Assembly: GCA_002702655.1 (NCBI GenBank)
Contig: PABB01000017.1
Coordinates: 1 to 64,000 of the forward strand
Source: Planctomycetaceae bacterium
GTDB lineage: Bacteria; Planctomycetota; Planctomycetia; Pirellulales; Lacipirellulaceae
Direction of reading: 5' to 3'
Length of the DNA: 64,000 nt
In this document: positions 56,590 through 64,000 of the stretch, piece after piece
Layout of the letters: each line of letters begins with the position of its first letter
How positions within the stretch are numbered: the stretch's first letter is position 1
Notes under the pieces: model-generated
What the model was told of the DNA's origin: nothing
Databases searched by the model: none
Seen by the model: only the letters and a program-made list of their open reading frames with translations
Position numbers and translations under genes: made by a program

Positions 56590-59500
56590 TCAGATCAACC
56601 GCGTCAGACCGTGGAAGTCAGATTCTTCATCGGTTTCCGCATCCTCGGCGCCAAACGACTCGAAGGCTGCATCGGCCTGATCTGAGTGAGAGTCGGCGAC
56701 GGAAAGAATGTCGTTGAGCGGTTTTTCGCTCGACGCGGCAAAGGCCCACTCGCGCGCTGGCGGAGCAAACTCGAGCGACTCATCGGCCAGCGTCGCCGCG
56801 ACTGGCGTGGCGGCCATACTTTGAACCGACTGCGCGACCCAGGCGATATTGGCATCGCTCAGTGCGCTCGTGCCGTAACTGTCGTCCCACGTCGCCAGGG
56901 CGTCGGTCGCCGCTGTCTGGTTTGCGCCAGCCGCGTTGCGCTGCCAAGCCAGGAAATCAGCCCCGGTGACGGCGCCGTCGCCGTTGATGTCACCCGACTG
57001 CGGCGCCGTGGAGGCCGCGACGGTCGATGCGAACTCGTTGAAGATCAGCCGCCCCACCTTGCCGGTGATGTCGACGTAGTACAAGTGACCGTCGCGTCCC
57101 ATCGACATTTCCACGACGGGGCCGACGCTGAGGTTGGCCGCGTTGACGGATTCGAACGTGCCGCTGCTGTCGAACTGCGCGTATTTGAGCTGGTTGTCGC
57201 CGAAGTCGGAAAAGAACAACGCGTCCTGATACTGTTCCGGATAGACCGTGCCCGTGTAGAAGTCGCCGACCACGATGGCCACGCCGCCCGCAGAGTGCGA
57301 CCGGGACCAGATGGGCGGGACCGCATTGTTATTGGCGTAGAACGCGGCCGCCGTCGACAGCGTGTTGTAACCGCCCGTCTGGGCATTGCTGCCCTGAACG
57401 CCTTCGTAGTAGGGCCAGCCAAAATTCTGTTGCCAGCCCTGGTTGATTTCTTCGTGCGCGTTCCAGCCGACGTCGCCCACCACGACCGTCCCCGTGCCCG
57501 GCTGAATGGCAAAGCGGAACGGATTGCGCAGGCCGTAGTTGATCACCTTCGACCGGTTGGCCGTGGGGTCGCCATTGTGGAACGGGTTGCCCGGCCAGGC
57601 GTTGCCCGTGATCGGATCGACTCGCAGGATCTTGCCTGACAAACTGTCGACGTTTTGCACGCGCACGGCCCGCGGGTCAACCAGTCCGTAGCTGGCCCCA
57701 TCGCCGTTGGCCACATACAGCGCGCCTTCGGGACCGAAGACCAGATTGCCGATCGCGTGGGTCCGCGTGTCGATGATGAGTACGTCTTTCGCCGAGCCGT
57801 CAGTTCCGCCCGTGGCGGGAATGTTCGTATCGAACGTGCTGTCGAGTTCCGGGTGGCTGATCGTCGACCACGTGCCGCCGCCGCCCACAAGCACCACCTC
57901 GCTGCCGGGAACCGCCGTGTTGTAGCCGGTGGCGGAGTCCGCGGTGAAGCGACTGATGCGCGAGAGCCGGTTGCCGGCGCCGTCACGGCCCGCGTTGCCC
58001 GTGAAGTTGGCCGTCTCCGGCGGATCCCACACGTACGACACGTACACGTAGGGCGTCGCCGGGAAATTGGGATGCACCGCCACCCCGATCATGCCGCGGT
58101 CCTGGATGAAGTTGACCTGGTTGCGGATGTCCAAAAACGGCGTCGTTAGCAGTTGGCCGTTCTGCACCACGCGCACGCGGCCGGCCTGCTCGGCGACGAA
58201 CATCCGCCCGGTCGAGTCGAAATCCATCGCCGTGGGCGTCGACAGTCCGGTAACGACCGTCTCTCCGGTGAAGTACCCCGGGACCGTCACGGTGGGCGGA
58301 TCGCTGTATAACTGGCTGGTGGGAATGAACTCCCACGGGGTGCTGGGGCTCGACCACTCCAGGTACGCGGTGGCGTGTGCCGTGGCGTCGTAGAACTCCA
58401 TCATGATGTCGTACTTCTGCCCGGCCTCCAGCGAGATGCTGCCGGTGTAACTCGTCAGCCCCTGGTCGTGATACTGGTACACGAGCACCTGTCCGTTGAC
58501 CCACAGGTTGACGCCGTCGTCGGTGCTGGTGCGGAAGGTGTAAGTTTCCGTGTACCGAGCTTCCACCTGACCGGTCCAGCGAACCGAGAAAAAGTCGGCA
58601 TTCACCCCCGGGCCAGGCGAATCGAACGCCCAGTTGAAATCGACCATCGGGTCGGTGCGTTCGAATACGAGCGATTGATGGTAGATGCCGTTGTAGTAGG
58701 CGCCCAACAGGCCATTGCCGCTGCCGGGCGGCGGGGCGCCGTCATCGTCAACGATCGTGATCGTGGCCGTGCGAGGTTGCCCGAGCACGGAGCCGCCGTA
58801 CACCACGGACGTGGCCAAGTTGAACGTTTCGTTGAGTTCGTCGTCGCCATCATCGAGAATTGGCACGACGATGGACTTTTGCGTTTCGCCGGGAGCGAAC
58901 ACCAGGATGCCCGTGCTGGCGACGTAGTCTTCGTCCGCTGTGGCCGAGGCGTCGACGGTCGTATACTCGACGCCCACCGTGCCGTCGCTGCCGCCGGTGC
59001 GGACGACCGGGATTGAGACCGTCCCCGCGTTCTCGTCGACGTCGACCAGCGACGTCTGCAGGGCCAGCGTGCCGGGATTGCCCGGCTGGGCGAAGCGAAA
59101 TTCGCCGTTCGCGTGCAGGTACTCCGTGCGCCAGTAGCCGGGCTCGACGCCGATACCCTCAATGAATGTCCCGGTCGAGTAGACGAAGGCCGACTCGGTT
59201 TCGGTCGTATTGCCGTTCAGCCAAACATTGTCCACGCGCAGATTGCGATCGTAGGCGGGGTCATTGTCGTTGATCAGTGCGATGCTCACTTGATTCAACG
59301 GCACGCCGACGTTGTGGCGATAGCGGAAGGTGCGGAACCAGCCGGCTTCTGTATTGCCGCGCACGAAGCGGTACGTGGCTGCGGTCTCGCCATTGATAAA
59401 CAGCCGCATGGTCTCGTCGCCCAGCGAGCCGGCGGCGCGGATGAACATCTCCGCGCCATTGTCGCCGTACTGGAAGTAGCCGTTCGTGAACAGCTTTTCG

Positions 59501-60339
59501 GTTTGCAGCAGCCGGGGGATCGAACCGAGTTCGGGGTGGGGCACGCCGGTGGTCAGCACGCCCAGGCGTTCCGATTCCAACTTGCGACCGTCGAGCACTA
59601 CGCCGTCGATCCGCACATTCTTGTCCTGGCCGTCGGTCGTCGTGCCGTCGTTGACAAATGCGACGCGAACCTGATTCTCGGCAATCGGCGTCGAGGCTTG
59701 GTAGCTGAACTGCTGGTAGCTCGTCCCCTGACTGTAGTCGCCGCCCGTGACGTTGTAGGTGGCGACCGTGACGCCGTCGATTTGCAGGGCGATTCGCTCC
59801 TCGCCGGTGCGGCCTGCGGCGAGGACGTCGATCGTCGACGCGTAACCGCCGTATTGAAAGTAGCCGTTGGTGTGCAGTGCGCGGCTCTGCTTGTTGTAGC
59901 CCGGCGTGATGCCAATCCCCGGCAGCCAAGTGCCGGTGGAGTAGACGTTGGCGGCGCGCGTGTCGTAGCGCAGGTTGCCGATCGTCACCGAGTCGACAAA
60001 CAGATTGCGATCGCCCGTGTCGGGGCGGTTCGCATCGTTGATGAACTCGATGCGCACCTGATCGATCGTCACCGCCGTGGGGTGATTGTAGGTGAACGTC
60101 TCGTAGAATTCGTTCGAAGGATTGCCGCCCACGCGAACCCATGTCGACACGGGCGACCCGTCGATCAGCAGGCGCATGGCTTCGCTGCCGGTGGCGCCGG
60201 CGGCGTCGACTTGGATATGCGTCGATGCCAGCAGGCGGCGGTCTTCAAGCGCTTCAAACGCTAAGCAGCGTTGCGATGACTTGGGATGGGCGGGGTGAGA
60301 GAGGCGACGAGAGGGGCGGTGTCCTGGGTGTCTGCCCAT
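56590..60339 (-). CDS. Large exported multidomain protein with glucose/sorbosone dehydrogenase-like propeller
   Basis: 1249 residues from the ATG at 60339; a TTG at 60438 is possible. The N-terminus carries the tag CLAFEALEDRRLLAS (LEPR-XLL type) rather than a usual signal peptide. Three tandem repeats of about 125 residues (roughly 39-430) resemble CBM60-type carbohydrate-binding units (EAMRLLIDGSPVSTW; RNLFVDSVTIGNLRY). Then come Calx-beta (423-531), PA14 (546-676), a GSDH-type propeller (690-1100; GRMFVAEQAGRVRVVQ) and a dockerin-like module (GDINGDGAVTGADFLAWQRN). It probably binds and oxidises sugars outside the cell. No PEP-CTERM tail follows. Confidence 0.9.
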   Translation of the reverse strand: MGRHPGHRPSRRLSHPAHPKSSQRCLAFEALEDRRLLASTHIQVDAAGATGSEAMRLLIDGSPVSTWVRVGGNPSNEFYETFTYNHPTAVTIDQVRIEFINDANRPDTGDRNLFVDSVTIGNLRYDTRAANVYSTGTWLPGIGITPGYNKQSRALHTNGYFQYGGYASTIDVLAAGRTGEERIALQIDGVTVATYNVTGGDYSQGTSYQQFSYQASTPIAENQVRVAFVNDGTTTDGQDKNVRIDGVVLDGRKLESERLGVLTTGVPHPELGSIPRLLQTEKLFTNGYFQYGDNGAEMFIRAAGSLGDETMRLFINGETAATYRFVRGNTEAGWFRTFRYRHNVGVPLNQVSIALINDNDPAYDRNLRVDNVWLNGNTTETESAFVYSTGTFIEGIGVEPGYWRTEYLHANGEFRFAQPGNPGTLALQTSLVDVDENAGTVSIPVVRTGGSDGTVGVEYTTVDASATADEDYVASTGILVFAPGETQKSIVVPILDDGDDELNETFNLATSVVYGGSVLGQPRTATITIVDDDGAPPPGSGNGLLGAYYNGIYHQSLVFERTDPMVDFNWAFDSPGPGVNADFFSVRWTGQVEARYTETYTFRTSTDDGVNLWVNGQVLVYQYHDQGLTSYTGSISLEAGQKYDIMMEFYDATAHATAYLEWSSPSTPWEFIPTSQLYSDPPTVTVPGYFTGETVVTGLSTPTAMDFDSTGRMFVAEQAGRVRVVQNGQLLTTPFLDIRNQVNFIQDRGMIGVAVHPNFPATPYVYVSYVWDPPETANFTGNAGRDGAGNRLSRISRFTADSATGYNTAVPGSEVVLVGGGGTWSTISHPELDSTFDTNIPATGGTDGSAKDVLIIDTRTHAIGNLVFGPEGALYVANGDGASYGLVDPRAVRVQNVDSLSGKILRVDPITGNAWPGNPFHNGDPTANRSKVINYGLRNPFRFAIQPGTGTVVVGDVGWNAHEEINQGWQQNFGWPYYEGVQGSNAQTGGYNTLSTAAAFYANNNAVPPIWSRSHSAGGVAIVVGDFYTGTVYPEQYQDALFFSDFGDNQLKYAQFDSSGTFESVNAANLSVGPVVEMSMGRDGHLYYVDITGKVGRLIFNEFASTVAASTAPQSGDINGDGAVTGADFLAWQRNAAGANQTAATDALATWDDSYGTSALSDANIAWVAQSVQSMAATPVAATLADESLEFAPPAREWAFAASSEKPLNDILSVADSHSDQADAAFESFGAEDAETDEESDFHGLTRLI

Positions 60340-60456
60340 TGTGCGGTGACCTCGGGTTGCGGGTGAGGCAGGATAGGCAGTCTGGGATGTTAACCCGGCT
60401 GCCCGCTTGCAGATACCCGCAACGCGGTCGATTCGCAACGATTTCTTTTCCCGAGC

Positions 60457-61260
60457 TCAGCCGCTGTCGCCCCGCGGAGGCTGGCATGCGGGGCACCAGT
60501 ACGTGCTCCGTCCGGCTTCGCCTTGTCGGCGCATCTCAATGGCGCTGTTGCACTTAAAGCACGGCTTGCCGCGTCGCCCGTAAACCCACAGCCGGCCGCC
60601 GGGGCCAACGCGGGTCGTGCGCGGGCGTCCGTCGAGATTTCGCAGCATGTGTCGCCTGGCCTCGGCGAGCATCGCCTGCAACTCCTCCTGGTTGAATGCG
60701 GCGACGGGTGCGAACGGGTCCAACTGCCGCAGAAACAGCACTTCGGACTTGTAGACATTGCCGATGCCGCTCACCAGGCGCTGGTTCATAACCGCTTCGC
60801 CCAGCGGCGTCGTCGGGGCCGTTCGTAGCCTGGCCAGCGCCTCGGTCATGGCGAATTCGCCGGCCAGCAGATCGGGGCCCAGGTTGTTCAGATGCACGTG
60901 CCGTCGCAGCGCGTCGGGCGACAGATACTCCAACGTCTTGGGCGTGAAGCAGACCGCCAGCACGTTCCCCACGGTGAGTACTAGTGCGGCGTTTTTGGCC
61001 GGCTTTTGCCACGGTTCGCCCTGGGGGTAAAGGTGCCACGACCCCGTCATCCCCATGTGCGAGTGGATCGCCCCGCCGTCGGCCAGATGCATCAACAGAT
61101 GCTTGCCGCGCGCCTCAACCCCGGCGATGGTTCGCCCCGCGAGGTGCGCCAACTTCGAGCCACGCAGACGATCCCACACGCGGGCGTCGTCCACCGTGCG
61201 TCCGTCGAGCGCCTTGCGCAGTTGCACGGCGGATCGGTAGATCGTGTCGCCTTCGGGCAC
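60457..61260 (-). CDS. nei: Fpg/Nei-family DNA glycosylase (endonuclease VIII-like)
   Basis: 267 residues. The N-terminal PEGDTIYR motif supplies the catalytic Pro2 and Glu3 of the family (the Nei variant rather than PELPEV of Fpg). Other landmarks are SHMGMTGSWHLY, QRLVSGIGNVYKSEVLF and the C-terminal zinc finger PCFKCNSAIEMRRQGEAGRS, then TYWCPAC. It excises oxidised bases and cuts the backbone. It is next to an lhr gene, as in mycobacteria (nei beside lhr), which points to joint repair. Confidence 0.93.
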   Translation of the reverse strand: MPEGDTIYRSAVQLRKALDGRTVDDARVWDRLRGSKLAHLAGRTIAGVEARGKHLLMHLADGGAIHSHMGMTGSWHLYPQGEPWQKPAKNAALVLTVGNVLAVCFTPKTLEYLSPDALRRHVHLNNLGPDLLAGEFAMTEALARLRTAPTTPLGEAVMNQRLVSGIGNVYKSEVLFLRQLDPFAPVAAFNQEELQAMLAEARRHMLRNLDGRPRTTRVGPGGRLWVYGRRGKPCFKCNSAIEMRRQGEAGRSTYWCPACQPPRGDSG

Positions 61261-61313
61261 GTTGCCCTCGCACAGGTTTTTAGTCAGGGTGCGGCGGGAT
61301 TCAGTATTCGATT

Positions 61314-64000
61314 TCAGCCTGCGGATTCATCGTCGGGATTGTCATCGGCGAGCGTGCCTTCCCACTCCGCCGGATCGCGGCGGGCGGCGAGTGCATCGAG
61401 CCGCGTCGATCTGCCGATGCCGCGATGGAGGTAACCGCGACTCGTTGAAACAAACCCGGCGCGTCGCAGCGTATCGCACAGCGGCGATTCGCCAATTGGC
61501 GCCCCATCGATACGGTCCAGTAGCAATGGCCCGTCCGTTTCCGCGAGATTGGCCAACCGCCTTGCCAGCATCTCTTGCCGCTGCGGCTCGTCCTCTGCTG
61601 CTTCCGCCGCGAAGGTGACCAATCGTCGCGTTGACTTGGCCAAGTAGGCCAACAGGCGCCCGGTACGGGCGTCGATCAGCACGCTCGCACCGGCCGTGCG
61701 CTGCAACTGGGTGGCCGGTTCGCGCGGTTCGGGCCATTTCACAAGCGCTCCGTAGGCGTTGGCGGGGTCCGCGGCCGACAATACAAGCACCTGCTCGTCG
61801 ATCGTCGACTGGTCCCGCAGGGCAGGGGGGAGTCGGAGCATGTCGTCGGCCCCCGGCAAGGCAAACTGGGCGCCTCCCATGCCTTCGACGAAGTAGCCGC
61901 GTCGCGCCTTGCCGGCTTCTTCCATCGCCCGCAGCACCGGGTACAGTCCGCCGAAGCCGCCGGTTAAGGCCTCGCGGTTGAGGGTGGATCGCGTGACCAC
62001 GCCGTAGCGACGCAGCAGTTGCTCGGCGAGCGCCGTCTGCCTTTGCGTGGCGTTGGCGACTTGCTCGTCTCCGTACCCGAGCAGGGACCAGCGGCCTTCG
62101 CTGCCGGGAATTGCCGCGGTGCGTCGCGAGCGGAAGCGGCGTCGCGGGTCGCGTCCGCGCCGCTGTCGGCGGTCGCCGCGATTGGAGCTAGCCGAACCGC
62201 GTAGTCGCGACCGCAGTGGCGCCAGCGTGTCGTTCGTCACGACGCCCGCCCACACCAGTTGCCACAGGGCGTCGAGTACGTCGTGCTGAAAGCCGCCAAC
62301 CGCGCGAGCCAACTCGTCAAAGAACTGGGCGCCATGGCCGCGCAATGCATCGACAATCCGCTCGGCCAGCGCGCCTTCGACTTCCGCGGGCCACGGGGCC
62401 AGCAGCGGAAAACTGTCCGCCAGATACAACGACACGCGGCCGTCATTCGGGCCAGAGGCTTCAATGCCCCGCCAGACGATTTCGCCAGCAGCGCACAACT
62501 CGTCCAGATCGCCCGGTAAATAGTCAACCACCCGCGCCGGCAGGATGGCCGCATCGAGCGCCGAGGCTGCCAGCGGGGCGCCCTGCAGCTGTTCGATGGC
62601 ATCCAGCAACCCGTCCAACCCCCGACGCGGCTTGTCGAGTTGCTGCCACACGGGCAGAAAACGCGCGAGCAATTCCGGCGGAACGGGCTCCACCTGCTTG
62701 CGCAACCGAGCGAGCGACAGCCGCTTGATCCGCCGCAGCACGCCTGCGTCGACCCATTCCTGTCCGACGCTGCCGGGAAGGAATTCGCCCACGAGCACGC
62801 GGCCTTGCTCGGCGAGTTTGGCGAGTACGCCGCGGATCGTCGCCTCGCCCAGTCCCAATCGCGTTGCGACATCGATCACCCTGAATGGGCCGCGAGTCCG
62901 TGCGAATCGCGACACAAGATCGGCCAGCGGCGCGTCGCCCGTTTCCAGAAACGCTTCGGGCAATCCTGGCGGGGGCTGCACGCCCAGAGCGTCGCGCAGC
63001 CGGGCGGCGTCCTCCGCGGCCGCCAGTCGCTGTTCGCCGCCGATGCGGACGCGAATAATGCGGCGAGCAGCCAGCAATTCATCGAGCCACTCGCTGACGC
63101 GGCCGGCGGCTGCCTCGTCTGGTTGTGAACGCTGCTTCAATTCCACCTCGGTCAGATCGCCGAGGTGCAAGAGCAGGTCATGCACGGCATCGGGGTCGGC
63201 AACACGGGGGTCGTCGATCCGCTGCAACTCGCGCGTCACTTGATCGATCGCGTCGGCATCGAGCAGTTCGCGGTAGTCGGCGGCCCCCAACAACTCGCGC
63301 AATTGGGCATGATCGAGCGCCAACGCCTGCGCCCGCCGCTCGGCCAGCGGGGCGTCTCCCTCATAGAGAAAGTTGCCGGTGTAGTTGAACAGCAGCGACG
63401 CCGCGAACGGCGACGGCGAGTCGGTTTCGACGGCGTGTATGCGGACGCGCTGCGCGGCGATATCGGACAGCACCTGCCGCAGCCCCGGCACGTCGAACAC
63501 GTCGCGCAAGCACTCGCGGTAAGTTTCCAGCAGGATTGGGAATCGCTCGTAACGCGACGCCACGGCCAGCAGGTCGGCGCTCTTGCGGCGCTGCAGCCAC
63601 AGCGGCGTGCGCCGATTGGGTTGCCGCCGCGGCAACAGCAACGCTCGCGCGGCATTCTCCCGAAAGTGCGAAGCAAACAACGCCGTGCTGCCCAGGTGTC
63701 GCACGACCAGATCTTCCACCTCATCGGCGCCCGGCAGCAGCGTGTCGACGCCCGGCAGCGGCTCGCTCTCGGGCAGGCGGAACACGAGGCCGTCGTCGGA
63801 CCACATCAAGTCGATTTCCAGGCCCTGCTCGGCCCGCAACCGCTCGGCCACGGCGAGCGCCCAGGGGGCATGCACCCGGGCGCCGAACGGCGAGAGGACG
63901 ACCACGCGCCAATCGCCGATTTCGTCCAGGAACGTTTCCACCACAATCGTGCGATCGCTCGGAGGCTCGCCGGTGGCGGCGGTCTGCTCGTCGACGTATT
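61314..64000 (-). CDS. lhr: Lhr-type large helicase-related protein, C-terminal part (cut by window edge)
   Basis: The frame is open to the right edge, so the N-terminal helicase motor (DEAD box, Walker motifs) lies outside; 895 residues are visible. The first visible residues, YVDEQTAATGEPPSDRTIVV, then ETFLDEIGDWRVVVLSPFGA and HAPWALAVAERLRAEQGLEI, match the Lhr core after the helicase domain, followed by the long Lhr C-terminal region. An in-frame GTG at 63944 is not the true start. Lhr is an ATP-dependent DNA helicase in repair. The nei-like gene begins 53 bp after its stop. Confidence 0.92.
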   Translation of the reverse strand, partial: YVDEQTAATGEPPSDRTIVVETFLDEIGDWRVVVLSPFGARVHAPWALAVAERLRAEQGLEIDLMWSDDGLVFRLPESEPLPGVDTLLPGADEVEDLVVRHLGSTALFASHFRENAARALLLPRRQPNRRTPLWLQRRKSADLLAVASRYERFPILLETYRECLRDVFDVPGLRQVLSDIAAQRVRIHAVETDSPSPFAASLLFNYTGNFLYEGDAPLAERRAQALALDHAQLRELLGAADYRELLDADAIDQVTRELQRIDDPRVADPDAVHDLLLHLGDLTEVELKQRSQPDEAAAGRVSEWLDELLAARRIIRVRIGGEQRLAAAEDAARLRDALGVQPPPGLPEAFLETGDAPLADLVSRFARTRGPFRVIDVATRLGLGEATIRGVLAKLAEQGRVLVGEFLPGSVGQEWVDAGVLRRIKRLSLARLRKQVEPVPPELLARFLPVWQQLDKPRRGLDGLLDAIEQLQGAPLAASALDAAILPARVVDYLPGDLDELCAAGEIVWRGIEASGPNDGRVSLYLADSFPLLAPWPAEVEGALAERIVDALRGHGAQFFDELARAVGGFQHDVLDALWQLVWAGVVTNDTLAPLRSRLRGSASSNRGDRRQRRGRDPRRRFRSRRTAAIPGSEGRWSLLGYGDEQVANATQRQTALAEQLLRRYGVVTRSTLNREALTGGFGGLYPVLRAMEEAGKARRGYFVEGMGGAQFALPGADDMLRLPPALRDQSTIDEQVLVLSAADPANAYGALVKWPEPREPATQLQRTAGASVLIDARTGRLLAYLAKSTRRLVTFAAEAAEDEPQRQEMLARRLANLAETDGPLLLDRIDGAPIGESPLCDTLRRAGFVSTSRGYLHRGIGRSTRLDALAARRDPAEWEGTLADDNPDDESAG

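Overview
The window is a stretch of high-G+C chromosome from a planctomycete, most likely of the order Pirellulales. I infer this from several things seen together: PEP-CTERM tails (two proteins), dockerin-like DxNGDG...DFLAWQ modules (two proteins), a FEALEDRRLLA N-terminal tag of the LEPR-XLL type, ECF sigma factors paired with a Ser/Thr kinase and with a von Willebrand A (VWA) protein, tiny RFSLRTLL-type membrane proteins, and word-like intergenic inverted repeats. No tRNA, rRNA, CRISPR array, prophage or insertion sequence was seen. The content looks like ordinary vertical genome, not a mobile island.

Layout. 1-3.4 kb: tandem repeats, then a coupled cluster for cytochrome oxidase/copper biogenesis (ABC-2 permease, SCO, DUF420, small CxxC membrane protein) and a convergent DUF983 gene. 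3.2-18.7 kb: one long co-directional MoxR locus (59-residue membrane protein, PQQ-propeller protein, MoxR ATPase, DUF58, two BatA/BatB-like VWA membrane proteins, a 1116-residue coiled-coil membrane protein, an exported small protein, an alpha/alpha-toroid protein, an NPCBM protein), many with 4-bp ATGA overlaps. 18.8-23.4 kb: two large exported proteins. 23.8-26.6 kb: SHOCT-like protein, ClpX with a strong terminator, and a CHRD/PEP-CTERM protein. 26.8-36.3 kb: mainly minus-strand metabolic genes (aminotransferase, flagellin-like orphan, nadD, MBL hydrolase, epimerase, ruvX, manC, a ThiD2-ThiE fusion), plus a lysine-tailed protein and a DUF892 protein on the plus strand.

36.6-47.4 kb: TPR-like membrane protein, ClpC, flavin reductase, an Mla-type lipid transport operon (mlaE-mlaF-mlaD) whose two spacers hold related palindromes, a PEGA lipoprotein, a PP2C phosphatase and an LptF/G permease. 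47.4-49.7 kb: an orphan FlgM and a Fur regulator with candidate Fur boxes. 49.8-56.6 kb: a regulatory block of two ECF sigma genes, one upstream of a single-pass VWA (YfbK-type) protein and one divergent from a membrane Ser/Thr kinase with DFN in place of DFG. 56.6-64 kb: a 1249-residue exported multidomain dehydrogenase (three carbohydrate-binding-like repeats, Calx-beta, PA14, GSDH propeller, dockerin), then a nei-lhr DNA repair pair; lhr runs off the right edge.

The most interesting parts are the extended MoxR locus and the sigma/VWA and sigma/kinase pairs. All three look like envelope-sensing or envelope-maturation systems. Family assignments rest on motifs read by eye; no database search was possible.
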